From contig JACPPI010000004.1 in the NCBI GenBank assembly GCA_016190985.1, positions 1 through 64,000 of the forward strand: 64,000 nucleotides of DNA. Direction: 5' to 3'. The first letter of the stretch is position 1; each line of letters begins with the position of its first letter. Positions 40,205-48,613 of this stretch are shown one piece after another. A program made the translations under genes and the position numbers. The notes under the pieces were generated by a model. It was not told the origin of the DNA. It saw only the letters and a program-made list of their open reading frames with translations, and did no database searches. The stretch comes from Opitutia bacterium (GTDB lineage: Bacteria; Verrucomicrobiota; Verrucomicrobiia; Opitutales; Opitutaceae).

Positions 40205-41146
40205 ATGCAGGCCATGAAAACAAAACTCATCCGCACAGTCGCAGCATGCATCGCTGCGGGGCTGATTGTGGCGCCTCACGCCATGGCGCAACGGCAGTTG
40301 GGCAAGAAAAAAGGGCCGACGAGCAAAATCTATCTGGCGGAGGCGGTCGGCGACAGTGAGATCCAGAACGGCGAAAAAATCTACGCGGCAAAACAGGCGA
40401 CGGCCTTCGATGCGCCGGGCACTGTCATCGAGACCAAAGCCGGCGCGCATAACGCGTTCGTCTATTCGAATGGCACCGGCATGTTCGTCGATGAGAACAC
40501 CCGTGTGGAGATCGACCGCTTTGTCCAGGAGCCCTTCAAACCGGATCGCAATTCTCCGGCCGACGCTCCTTTCGAGCCCTCGATCTCCCAAAGCGCTGTC
40601 CATGTCGCGCATGGAGCGGTGGGCGTCTGCACCAGCCAGCTCGTCTCGGGCAGCTCCATGTTGTATTCCACGCCGGAGGCCGCGGTGAATATCCGCGGCG
40701 GGAAAGTGTCGATTCAGGCCAACCCCAGCGAAACCGTCATCGACCTGCTGGAAGGCGATGTCACCGTGCGCGGCGGCAGCAAGGACATCGGCGGCCAGAT
40801 TCTCCGGGCCGGGGAACGCGCCGTGGTGCGGGCTACACCAAGCGGCCAACCATCCATCACCATCAGCCGCATACCTCCGGAGGCGATGCAGGCGTCTGAC
40901 GAGCGTGTGAGTGTGGCTTGCAACGCCAAAAAGACCGTGACTTTCGAGATCATTGAGAAAAAAGCCGAGGAAGGCCTTGATGCGCCTCCAAGTGCGTCCA
41001 CGCCAGGCAGCACACCCGATGCTCCCCCGGCAGCGGATGACTCAGCGGGCGCCGGCGGCACCCAGGAAATAGTTGTCAAACCCACCGTCCCGGCTGACCC
41101 GCCGATCAATATTGTCGTCAGCCCTGATCGGCTGCCGGGCACTTAA
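40205..41146 (+). CDS. exported FecR-domain protein
   Basis: 313 residues (start at 40214 would remove three). A signal peptide (LIRTVAACIAAGLIVAPHAMA) leads into a FecR-type beta domain: AGAHNAFVYSNGTGMFVDENTRVEI, then PEAAVNIRGGKVSIQ and VIDLLEGDVTVRGG. The C-terminal 60 residues are Pro/Ala-rich and disordered. Classical FecR proteins are inner-membrane sigma regulators; this type is fully exported and often sits with exopolysaccharide genes, as here. It is the first gene of a run of four with short gaps ending in a Wzc-like kinase. Confidence 0.8.
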   Translation: MQAMKTKLIRTVAACIAAGLIVAPHAMAQRQLGKKKGPTSKIYLAEAVGDSEIQNGEKIYAAKQATAFDAPGTVIETKAGAHNAFVYSNGTGMFVDENTRVEIDRFVQEPFKPDRNSPADAPFEPSISQSAVHVAHGAVGVCTSQLVSGSSMLYSTPEAAVNIRGGKVSIQANPSETVIDLLEGDVTVRGGSKDIGGQILRAGERAVVRATPSGQPSITISRIPPEAMQASDERVSVACNAKKTVTFEIIEKKAEEGLDAPPSASTPGSTPDAPPAADDSAGAGGTQEIVVKPTVPADPPINIVVSPDRLPGT

Positions 41147-41168
41147 GCGCCAGCATCCTGATCCTGAC

Positions 41169-42299
41169 GTGAAATCGCCCTCCACCGCCAAGACCAACCT
41201 GCTCTTGCTGTGCGCCCTGTTGCTCAGCCTGGCCCCGGCCCGTGCCCTGCTCAATGTCGACGGTTCGCGGAACCAGCTTTTTGTTTTCGGGAATGTCACC
41301 TTTGGCCATGACTCGAACGTGTTCTCCGATGCGACCGGCCGGAGCGACTCCACCATGGCCGGCGCGGTAGGCGTCCAGATGAAGCGCCGGGCTGGCGTCA
41401 TCGCGGTCGATGCCACGGCAACCCTGGGCTACATTTACTTCGGAAAATTCTCGGACCAAAACGCCCTGAACCCCAACTTCCACATTGAGCTCAACAAAAC
41501 CGCCGGGCGCACCACTGGCGACCTGACTGTCAGCGCCTATCGGCAGAGCCGGGCCGACAGCTCCGTCAATCTGCGCACCAGCTCCTGGAACTTTCCGATC
41601 GGGCTTAACTTCAAATACCCGGTCAACGACAAATACTATTTCACTTCGCAAACCACCTACCTGCGCCGGCGCTACGTGGACAGCAACGCGCTCGCCAACC
41701 TGACGGATTACTCGCAGGGATTTGACGTGTATTACGTCTACACCTCGAAGCTCGACCTTCTCGGCGGCTATCGCATTCGTGTTTCCCAGACCACCCTCAG
41801 CAAGGGCACCACCGATCATTGGTTCAACCTGGGAGCCACAGGCTCGCTGTTTGCCAAGCTGAACGGCAGCGTGCGCCTGGGGTATCAGGTCCGCAATGTC
41901 GACGGTGCCGGCAGCTACAGCCACATCAATGCGGTCGCGAGCGTGGGGTGGCCCATCACGCGAAAGATCAACCTGGCCGGGACCGTCAGCCGGGACTTCA
42001 ACACCATTGCCACCGGCGTGTCGGTGGATTCCACGGCCGTCTCGCTTCGCGCCAGCTACAATTTCAAGCGGCAGATCGAGTTTCTCGGCGGAGTGGCCTA
42101 CGGCCGCAACTCTTTCCTGGGAACACCGCCGCCCGTCCGGCGCGACACTTTCTTCAGTTACGACGTGGGGGCACGCTACAAGATGAACGAGCACCTGCAG
42201 GTCGCGGCGACCTATACCTTCTTCCGCAACTGGTCCACCTTTGAGTTTTCGGACTTCAAGCGGGACGCCGTTACTATCGACATCTCCAGCCGCTACTGA
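41169..42299 (+). CDS. outer-membrane beta-barrel protein of the polysaccharide export operon
   Basis: The GTG at 41169 gives 376 residues with a signal peptide (TNLLLLCALLLSLAPARALL). Alternating hydrophobic/aromatic strands run to the C-terminus, which ends in the aromatic residue preferred for BAM recognition (VTIDISSRY, penultimate RY). About 16 amphipathic strands can be counted roughly. No family symbol can be given safely; it resembles the barrels encoded beside Wza/Wzc homologues. Next start is six bases downstream. Confidence 0.75.
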   Translation: MKSPSTAKTNLLLLCALLLSLAPARALLNVDGSRNQLFVFGNVTFGHDSNVFSDATGRSDSTMAGAVGVQMKRRAGVIAVDATATLGYIYFGKFSDQNALNPNFHIELNKTAGRTTGDLTVSAYRQSRADSSVNLRTSSWNFPIGLNFKYPVNDKYYFTSQTTYLRRRYVDSNALANLTDYSQGFDVYYVYTSKLDLLGGYRIRVSQTTLSKGTTDHWFNLGATGSLFAKLNGSVRLGYQVRNVDGAGSYSHINAVASVGWPITRKINLAGTVSRDFNTIATGVSVDSTAVSLRASYNFKRQIEFLGGVAYGRNSFLGTPPPVRRDTFFSYDVGARYKMNEHLQVAATYTFFRNWSTFEFSDFKRDAVTIDISSRY

Positions 42300-42305
42300 A
42301 ACCGC

Positions 42306-42929
42306 ATGAAACCGACCCGCGCATTCCTTGCCCTCCTGGCCGCCTTCCTGCTCTGCGGCGGCTTGCCGCTGCTCGGCCAGGGCCCAGGGGTTAATAACAA
42401 GAAAAACTACATTCACACCCTCGGGCTGGCCGATCGCGTGCGCATCAGCGTCTATCAGGAGGAAGACCTCGCCAGCCTGACCCGCATCGACGCCCGCGGC
42501 CGGGTCAACATGCCTCTGCTCGGCGAAATTGTCATCGGCGGCATGACCGTCGTGGAAGCGCAGGCCGCCATCGAAAACGCCTACAAGGAAGGCCGCTACC
42601 TCCGCAATCCCCAGGTTACCATCAGCGTCGAGGAGTATGCGCCCCGCGAGGTGTCCATCTCCGGCGCGATCCGCAACCCGGGCCGTTTCACCCTGCCGAT
42701 CGAATCCACCCTGACCGTGGTCGAGCTGGTCACCAAGGCCGGCGGCATCACCGACATCGGCAAAGGCACGGCGGTCACCGTCACCCGTTTCCTGCCCGAT
42801 GGCACCAAGAAGGTTTTCACTCTCGATGTGGACAGCGTCATCCGGGGCAAGAAGGACACCAAGTCGGATGACAGCTCATTGGTCCTCCTGCCCGGGGACA
42901 ATGTCTATGTGCCGGAGCGATTGATCTGA
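42306..42929 (+). CDS. polysaccharide export protein (Wza-like, Poly_export + SLBB)
   Basis: 207 residues, shorter than full Wza. Signal peptide with hydrophobic core LALLAAFLLCGGLPLLG; a Cys sits inside the core but not in a convincing lipobox. Poly_export domain: YIHTLGLADRVRISVYQEEDL and GRVNMPLLGEIVIGGMTVVEA. One SLBB domain: VSISGAIRNPGRFTLPIESTLTVVE with GGITDIGKGT. It likely forms the periplasmic/outer-membrane part of the export channel with the upstream barrel. The kinase gene starts three bases after the stop. Confidence 0.88.
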   Translation: MKPTRAFLALLAAFLLCGGLPLLGQGPGVNNKKNYIHTLGLADRVRISVYQEEDLASLTRIDARGRVNMPLLGEIVIGGMTVVEAQAAIENAYKEGRYLRNPQVTISVEEYAPREVSISGAIRNPGRFTLPIESTLTVVELVTKAGGITDIGKGTAVTVTRFLPDGTKKVFTLDVDSVIRGKKDTKSDDSSLVLLPGDNVYVPERLI

Positions 42930-42932
42930 CCC

Positions 42933-45116
42933 ATGTCCACCCTCGACGCACCGCTCGCCGCCCCCGCCAAGCCTGCCGCCTCGCCCTCCCTCCACGGCAA
43001 TGACAGCCAGGTGATCGAGCGGCGTTCCCTCCGGGATTATTACATCATCCTCCGGGAGCGGCTTTGGATCGCCCTCCCCATCGCCCTGCTGGTGGCGCTG
43101 TCGGTCGGGTATTACCAGGCGCAGGAAGTCCCGATGTATTCGAGCACGGCCACCATGCAGTTTGATCGGCCCGACCGCGTGGTGCAAAACGAGGCTGTCG
43201 TCGACAGCACCATCCGGTCCGAAATCGACCTCAACACCTACATCCAGATCCTCCACAGTGGCAAACTCCGCACCATGGTCGCGCAGTCGCTCACCCCCGA
43301 AGAGATCAAGCTGCTCCAGCGCCCCTACCTCAAGAACCTCGCGCCCGGCGCCAACCCTCCCTCCGTGGGCGAACTGCTGGGCGGCATGGCCGCCCTTTCC
43401 ACCCGCAACAGTTTCCTCATCACCATCAAGGTCGACAACCGCGACGCCGAGGGGGCCGCGCTGATCGCCAATCGCTTCGTCTCCCAGTTTGTGCGCTATC
43501 TGGCCGAGAATGTCGGCGACCGGAATGAATTTGCCGTCGATTACCTCCGCAGCCGCGCCAAGGAGCTGCAGCAGGAGGCCGAGGCCGCCGAGGCCAGGCT
43601 CCAGGATTACCGCCGCAAGCACAACCTCGTCTCGCTGGACAACAGCATGAGCATCGTGGGCGAGCGCCTCCGCACCGTGAATGCCGCGCTCACCGGCGCC
43701 CGCCTCGCCCGCCTCGATATCGAGACCCTGCTCAGCCAGATCGAAAAGATGCAGAGGGAAAACCCCGCCAACCTGCTCGAGATCGGCTACATTTCCGCCT
43801 ACGGCAACGTCCCGGGCCTCAAGAACCAGCTGGCCGAGCTGAACAAGCAGCAGACCATCCTCAGCGAGCGTTACCTTGAGCGCCACCCGAAGATGGTCGA
43901 GCTCGCCAATGCCATCGACGTCGTCACCGCGCAGATCACCCGCAACATCGAGCAGTCCATTTCCGATCTGCGCACCCAATACGTCAAGCTCCAGGACACC
44001 GAGGCCTCCTACATCAAGGAATACCAGGCGGCCGAGAAGGACAACCTCCGCCTCGGCGACCTCTCGGTGGATTTCAAGAGCCTTGAGAGCCAGGCCAACG
44101 TCGCGAAGAACAACTACGTCGAGATCCTCAACCGCCTCAACCAGGTCACCACCTCGAAGAACCTCGAGAACATCCCCGTCAAGCCGCTCGACGCCGCCCG
44201 CCCCGCCGGCAGCCCTTTCACCCCCAACCTCCGGAATATCCTCAAGACCAGCATCGGCCTCGGCGTGATCGTCTTTGCCGGCGTCGCCATCGGCCTCAGC
44301 TTTCTCGACGACCGCGTCAAGAGCGCCTGGGACATCGAGGGCTTCATCGGCGCCCACCTGCTCGGCATCATCCCCGAGCTGGGCGACGTGCCCGACACCG
44401 AGAAGCACTCGCTCGTCAACAGCAACCGCACCTCGCCCGGCTCCGAGGCGTTCCTGAGCGTCTACAGCGCCGTCAAGATCCAGTCGAAACTCGACTTCCC
44501 CAAGGCCATCCTCGTCACCAGCACCATCCCCGGCGAGGGCAAGACGATGATCAGCTGCAACCTCGCGGCCTCCTTCGCCCGCCACGGCAAAAAAGTCCTG
44601 CTCCTGGACTGCGACATGCGCCGGCCGATGTTGCACCGCCATTTCAAGCTCACCAACGAGGCCGGCCTCATCGCCTGGTTCGAGGCCGGGGCCAGGATCC
44701 CCGCCGATCCCTTCACCGATGCCACGCTCGGCCTCACCAAGGTCGACGAAAACCTCTACCTCCTCCGCTCCGGCGGCCGCTCCAAGAGCCCCACGGAGCT
44801 GCTCGAGACCGCCGTCTTCGGCCAGTTCATCGAGGCCATGAAGCAGCACTTCGACCTGATCGTCGTCGACTCGCCGCCCATGGGCGCCGTCACCGACTCG
44901 GTGCTCATCGCCGAGCGCACCGACGAGGTCCTCTACGTCTGCCGCTTCAACCGCGCCTATCGCAAGCACATCCGCCTCTACATCAAGCAGCTCAAGGAGA
45001 GCAAAAACGAGCTGCTGGGCATCGTGCTGAACGGCCTGTCCGCGCGCCGCATCGAGTATTACAGCAATTACCGCTACTACCGCAGCTACAAGAAATACTA
45101 CGGATCACAGTCGTAG
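42933..45116 (+). CDS. polysaccharide co-polymerase / tyrosine autokinase (Wzc-like)
   Basis: 727 residues. Wzz domain with two membrane helices (about 45-65 and 430-452), long coiled coil between them, then GNVR-like region NYVEILNRLNQ. The cytosolic BY-kinase has Walker A TIPGEGKTM, Walker A' LLLDCDMRRPM and Walker B LIVVDSPPMG. It ends with a tyrosine cluster of eight Tyr in the last 20 residues (YYSNYRYYRSYKKYY), the autophosphorylation tail. It controls chain length and export. No Wzb phosphatase and no glycosyltransferases are nearby. Confidence 0.93.
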   Translation: MSTLDAPLAAPAKPAASPSLHGNDSQVIERRSLRDYYIILRERLWIALPIALLVALSVGYYQAQEVPMYSSTATMQFDRPDRVVQNEAVVDSTIRSEIDLNTYIQILHSGKLRTMVAQSLTPEEIKLLQRPYLKNLAPGANPPSVGELLGGMAALSTRNSFLITIKVDNRDAEGAALIANRFVSQFVRYLAENVGDRNEFAVDYLRSRAKELQQEAEAAEARLQDYRRKHNLVSLDNSMSIVGERLRTVNAALTGARLARLDIETLLSQIEKMQRENPANLLEIGYISAYGNVPGLKNQLAELNKQQTILSERYLERHPKMVELANAIDVVTAQITRNIEQSISDLRTQYVKLQDTEASYIKEYQAAEKDNLRLGDLSVDFKSLESQANVAKNNYVEILNRLNQVTTSKNLENIPVKPLDAARPAGSPFTPNLRNILKTSIGLGVIVFAGVAIGLSFLDDRVKSAWDIEGFIGAHLLGIIPELGDVPDTEKHSLVNSNRTSPGSEAFLSVYSAVKIQSKLDFPKAILVTSTIPGEGKTMISCNLAASFARHGKKVLLLDCDMRRPMLHRHFKLTNEAGLIAWFEAGARIPADPFTDATLGLTKVDENLYLLRSGGRSKSPTELLETAVFGQFIEAMKQHFDLIVVDSPPMGAVTDSVLIAERTDEVLYVCRFNRAYRKHIRLYIKQLKESKNELLGIVLNGLSARRIEYYSNYRYYRSYKKYYGSQS

Positions 45117-45136
45117 GCCGTGTTTGCAGAACCGGT

Positions 45137-45223
45137 TGTCATTCTGAGCGCCGCGAAGAATCCACGGCATCGCGTGCAATATTGTGGGCGAAAGCATGGA
45201 TTCCTCGCTTCGTTCAGAATGAC
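45137..45223. repeat. dispersed repeat family A, full palindromic unit
   Basis: Left arm TGTCATTCTGAGCGCCGCGA then AGAATCC; right arm GGATTCCTCGCTTCGTTCAG then AATGAC. It lies between the Wzc-like gene and lpxI. A C/T-rich stretch with GTAGTCCGTAGTCCTGTCGTC follows up to the lpxI start. Confidence 0.85.
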
Positions 45224-45297
45224 GGAATGGGAGCGGCCGCAAAGCAGTCCGGGATTGTCGTCCGGTCGGCAGTAGTCCGTAGTCCTGTCGTCTCGCC

Positions 45298-46134
45298 ATG
45301 CCTTCCGCCTACCTGCCCAGGGATTTTGACTCCAAGCGCCCGGTCGCCCTCATCGCCGGTCGCGGGCGTTATCCGGTCATCACCGCCGCCGCCATCCGCG
45401 CCGCCGGCGTGCCCCTGCGGCTCATCGCCATGGACGACGAGACCGAACTCGCCCTCATCGCCAGCTTCCCGGAATCCGAGCGCGTCACGCTGAACGTCGG
45501 CCAGGTCGGCAGGATGCTCGACACCCTGAAAGCCTTCGGCGCCGGCTACGCCCTCATGGCCGGCCAGGTGAAGCCCAAGAAGCTCTTCCACGGCCTCGTG
45601 CCGGACCTCAAGGCCGCCTCGATCCTGTTCTCGCTCAAACGCCGCAACGCCGAGACCATCTTCGGCGCCATCGCGGCCGAGATCGAGAAGCTCGGCGTCA
45701 CGCTGCTCGACGCCCGCGCCTTCATCGACGATCACCTCGCCACCGTCGGCGCCATGACCGGCAAGCTCGGCCTCGACGACGAATACGTGCAGCACGGCAT
45801 CCATATCGCCCGCGAGATCGCCCGGCTCGACATCGGCCAGGGTTGCGTCGTCCGCAAGGGCACCGTCCTCGCCGTCGAGGCCTTCGAGGGCACCGACGAC
45901 ATGCTGCGCCGCGCCGGCACGTTCAAGACCGACGAAACCCTCTTCGTGAAGACCGTGAAGGCCAACCAAGATTTCCGCTTCGATGTGCCGGTGTTCGGGC
46001 TGCGCACACTGGAGACCATGCACGCCGCCGGCCTTCACGCCGCCGCCCTCGAGGCCGGCAAAGTCATCGTCCTCGATAAGCCCGCCGTCCTCACACAAGC
46101 CAAGGCCTGGGACATCACTTTGCATGGCTTTTGA
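45298..46134 (+). CDS. lpxI: UDP-2,3-diacylglucosamine pyrophosphatase, LpxI type
   Basis: Hydrolyses UDP-2,3-diacylglucosamine to lipid X in lipid A synthesis, replacing LpxH. It has 278 residues. N-terminal VALIAGRGRYPVITAAAIRA, the middle MAGQVKPKKLF, and the C-terminal VRKGTVLAVEAFEGTDDMLRRAG and VKTVKANQDFRFDVPVFG are the family landmarks. Conserved Asp residues of the active site lie in the last block region (D in FEGTDDML). Full length. Confidence 0.93.
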   Translation: MPSAYLPRDFDSKRPVALIAGRGRYPVITAAAIRAAGVPLRLIAMDDETELALIASFPESERVTLNVGQVGRMLDTLKAFGAGYALMAGQVKPKKLFHGLVPDLKAASILFSLKRRNAETIFGAIAAEIEKLGVTLLDARAFIDDHLATVGAMTGKLGLDDEYVQHGIHIAREIARLDIGQGCVVRKGTVLAVEAFEGTDDMLRRAGTFKTDETLFVKTVKANQDFRFDVPVFGLRTLETMHAAGLHAAALEAGKVIVLDKPAVLTQAKAWDITLHGF

Positions 46135-46135
46135 C

Positions 46136-46169
46136 TGGTAGGGCGAGTCCTCCGGACGAGCCGCGCCTG
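46136..46169. repeat. partial GGTAGGGCG-type repeat
   Basis: GGTAGGGCGAGTCC paired imperfectly with CCGGACGAGCCGC. Shares its left end with the element at 8498. Lies between lpxI and the bifunctional nuclease gene. Confidence 0.45.
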
Positions 46170-46205
46170 ACTTGCACTTTCCTCCCCCACCAGCACCTTT
46201 TCCCC

Positions 46206-46676
46206 ATGCCCGCCGACATTGTCGAAGTCTCCATCAAAGGCCTGATGCCCACGGCCAACGGCTGCGCCGTGTTCCTCGGCAACGACGACAAGACCTTTGT
46301 CATCTACGTGGATCCCAGCGTCGGCAGCGCGATCTCGATGACGATCAACGGCGTCAAGAAAGAGCGGCCGCTCACCCACGACCTCATCGGCCACCTGCTC
46401 ATGGGCTTCGAGATCGGCCTCGAGCGCATCATCATCAACGACGTCAACGACGGCACCTACTTCGCCCGCGTCATCCTGCATATGCAGAACGAACTGGGGC
46501 GCAAATTCCTCGAGCTCGACGCCCGCCCGAGTGATTCCATCGTCCTTGCACTCCAGCAGAAGCGCCCGATTTTCGTCGCCCGCAAGGTCTTCGACCTCGT
46601 CGAGGACATGTCCGAGATCCTCGAGCGCGTGCTCAAGCAGCAGAAAGAAGAGCCCAAGGACGAGGGCGACCAGTGA
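46206..46676 (+). CDS. bifunctional nuclease family protein (DUF151/BFN)
   Basis: 156 residues from the ATG at 46206. The BFN domain is shown by CAVFLGNDDKTFVIYVDPSVG, the block HDLIGHLLMGFEIGLERIIIND and LDARPSDSIVLALQQKRPIFV (the conserved LDaRPSDAiaLAl motif). The family was named for RNase/DNase activity; the physiological role in bacteria is unsettled. Acidic/Lys tail (QKEEPKDEGDQ). Leader CACCTTTTCCCC is pyrimidine-rich. dus overlaps its end by four bases. Confidence 0.9.
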   Translation: MPADIVEVSIKGLMPTANGCAVFLGNDDKTFVIYVDPSVGSAISMTINGVKKERPLTHDLIGHLLMGFEIGLERIIINDVNDGTYFARVILHMQNELGRKFLELDARPSDSIVLALQQKRPIFVARKVFDLVEDMSEILERVLKQQKEEPKDEGDQ

Positions 46677-47839
46677 GTTCCGCCGATGGAGGCGGGACCA
46701 TCAGTCCCGCAGGTTCGGCCTCGCGCGTCCTGCCCGGCCTCCTGCCCGGCCAGCCCCTCACCGCGCTGGCCCCGATGCAGGACGTCACCGACCTGCCCTT
46801 TATGCGCGTCATGGCGCACTACGGCGCGCCGGACTATTTCTTCACCGAGTTCTTCCGCGTCCACGGCCAGTCGCGCCCCGAGAAGCACATCCTCCGTTCC
46901 CTGGTGGAGAACCAGACGGGCCGGCCGGTGTTCGCCCAGCTCATCGGCGAGGACGTGACCCACATGGTCCGCACCGTGAAAGAGCTGCTGTCGTATCCCA
47001 TCGCCGGCATCGACCTCAACATGGGCTGCCCGGCGCCCAAGATCTACAAGAAGAACGTCGGCGGCGGCCTGCTGCGCGACCCGGCCAGGATCGACACGCT
47101 CCTCGGCGCGCTCCGCGACGCCGTGCCCGGCCTGTTCACCGTCAAGATGCGCATCGGATTCGACTCGACCGAGAACTATGAGCGTGTCCTCGGCCTGATC
47201 AACAAGCACGGCGTCGATCTGCTCAGCGTCCACGGCCGCACGGTGAAGGAAGGCTACCGCAGCAATGTGCACTACGACCACATCGCGATCGCGGTGCGCA
47301 CCGTCCGCTGCCCCGTGCTGGCCAACGGCAACATCACATCAGCCGACAAGGCCGCCGCCGTGCTCGCCGAGACCGGCGCCGCCGGCGTCATGCTCGGCCG
47401 CCATGCCATCCGCAACCCGTGGATCTTCCGGCAATGTCGGGAGCGGTTTGCCACCAGCGCTACCCACACCGCCTCACGCCCCCTCTCCTCTGTCCTCTGT
47501 CCTCCGTCCTCTGTCTTCGCCCCCACCCTCGCCGACGTCCGCGAATACATCGCCCGTCTCTACCGCGAAACGCAGACGCCTGACATTCCCGAAAGGGCAC
47601 ATGTCGCCAAGATGAAGAAATACCTGAACTTCGTCGGCCAGAGCGTGGACGCCGAGGGCAAGTTCCTGCACGAGATGCGCCGCGCCATGACCGAGACCGA
47701 GCTCTTCGCCGTGTGCGACCGGCATCTGCTCACCGAACCGACCAAACCATTCGCCACGGAGCCCTACCCCGGCATCATCGCCCGCCCCAACTGCGAGACC
47801 CCGGTCGAGAGCTGCTCGCTCGACACGGTGACGGCTTGA
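46673..47839 (+). CDS. dus: tRNA-dihydrouridine synthase carrying two repeat-derived insertions
   Basis: FMN enzyme reducing uridines in tRNA. A GTG at 46673, overlapping the previous stop, gives 388 residues. Family landmarks: LAPMQDVTDLPFMRV, LNMGCPAPKIYKKNVGGGLL (catalytic Cys in GCPAP), VHGRT, NGNI and MLGRHAIRNPWIF. Residues about 6-15 are encoded by a family B repeat (46688-46710), and residues 270-282 (PLSSVLCPPSSVF) by a C/T-rich family C repeat (47481-47518), both kept in frame. The second falls in the linker between barrel and helical domain. Confidence 0.92.
   Translation: MSSADGGGTISPAGSASRVLPGLLPGQPLTALAPMQDVTDLPFMRVMAHYGAPDYFFTEFFRVHGQSRPEKHILRSLVENQTGRPVFAQLIGEDVTHMVRTVKELLSYPIAGIDLNMGCPAPKIYKKNVGGGLLRDPARIDTLLGALRDAVPGLFTVKMRIGFDSTENYERVLGLINKHGVDLLSVHGRTVKEGYRSNVHYDHIAIAVRTVRCPVLANGNITSADKAAAVLAETGAAGVMLGRHAIRNPWIFRQCRERFATSATHTASRPLSSVLCPPSSVFAPTLADVREYIARLYRETQTPDIPERAHVAKMKKYLNFVGQSVDAEGKFLHEMRRAMTETELFAVCDRHLLTEPTKPFATEPYPGIIARPNCETPVESCSLDTVTA
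46688..46710 (+). repeat. family B repeat arm inside dus
   Basis: GGAGGCGGGACCATCAGTCC plus CGC: identical to the left arm of the element at 2989-3010. Here it is a single arm translated within the dus N-terminus (GGGTISPAG). Confidence 0.85.
47481..47518 (+). repeat. family C C/T-rich degenerate repeat inside dus
   Basis: Tandem-like CTCTGTCCTCTGTCCTCCGT followed by CCTCTGTCTTC. Related tracts at 20749-20790 (in the LptE-like signal peptide) and 21339-21370 (before rpe). Confidence 0.75.
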
Positions 47840-47915
47840 AGTCTGGAGCGCGGGCGACTCCTCCCGCAGGTTTGAAAACCGCAGCGAGGTCGCTGCGGCT
47901 CCAATTCGTCAGGCC

Positions 47916-48452
47916 CTACTCCAGCCCCAGCGCCTTGCGGCCGGTGTCGGAGATCATCTGCGGCGTCCATTGCGGATCCCACACGATGTGCACCTTGGCG
48001 GACTCGACATCGGGCAATTTGGAAATCTTCTGTCGCGCGTCCTCGGCGATGACCGGGCCCATACCGCAACCGGGCGCCGTGAGCGTCATCTTCACCTCGA
48101 GGATGTGTTTGCCCGCCGGGGTCTTCTCGACGGCGAGGTCGTAAACCAACCCGAGATCGACGATGTTGACGGGAATCTCGGGATCAAAGCAGGTTTTGAG
48201 CGCAGCCCAAACCGCTTCTTCGCTGAATTCGGTGGCCCCGGCCGCCGGCTGCTCGGCCTTGGCGCTGTAGCCGCCGATGGCGCCGCTATCGGCCACGGCG
48301 ATCTGAAACAGGCCGTGGTCGGCGCGCACGGTGACGTTGCCGCCGAGCGTCTGTGTGATGAAGACGCTCGTGCCGGCCTTGAGCGTGACCTTGTCGCCCG
48401 CCGGGATGACGGTCGCGGGGCAGTCGCGGATGAGGGTGTGGTCCTGGGGCAT
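47916..48452 (-). CDS. SufT-like Fe-S assembly protein (DUF59/MIP18 domain)
   Basis: The ATG at 48452 gives 178 residues (a TTG at 48476 is possible). The N-terminal part, with RDCPATVIPAGDKVTLKAG, is the extra domain of SufT proteins; the C-terminal MIP18/DUF59 domain has DPEIPVNIVDLGLVYDL and MTLTAPGCGMGPVIAEDAR. The conserved Cys in TAPGCGMG is present. SufT helps mature Fe-S proteins, but no suf genes adjoin here. Confidence 0.88.
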   Translation of the reverse strand: MPQDHTLIRDCPATVIPAGDKVTLKAGTSVFITQTLGGNVTVRADHGLFQIAVADSGAIGGYSAKAEQPAAGATEFSEEAVWAALKTCFDPEIPVNIVDLGLVYDLAVEKTPAGKHILEVKMTLTAPGCGMGPVIAEDARQKISKLPDVESAKVHIVWDPQWTPQMISDTGRKALGLE

Positions 48453-48484
48453 GGGCGGAATAGGGCGTTTCTTCAAACCCGGTT

Positions 48485-48578
48485 TGTCATTCTGAGCGGA
48501 GCGATGAATCCATCGGAATCAGTCTGCATGACAGGGGAGCGATAATCCAACTGGATTCTTCACTTCGTTCAGAATGAC
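48485..48578. repeat. dispersed repeat family A, full palindromic unit
   Basis: Left arm TGTCATTCTGAGCGGAGCGA then TGAATCC; right arm GGATTCTTCACTTCGTTCAG then AATGAC. It occupies the gap between the SufT-like gene and sppA. Confidence 0.85.
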
Positions 48579-48613
48579 AGGAAGTGGATGTTTGGTGGGT
48601 TTGAATACACGCC

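Noticed and set aside
42876-44969. 697-codon open frame opposite the Wzc-like gene.
   Set aside because: Acidic Gly/Ala/Val-rich antisense translation without motifs.
45105-45299. Small minus-strand frame containing RHSERSEES.
   Set aside because: It is the translation of a family A repeat, not a gene.
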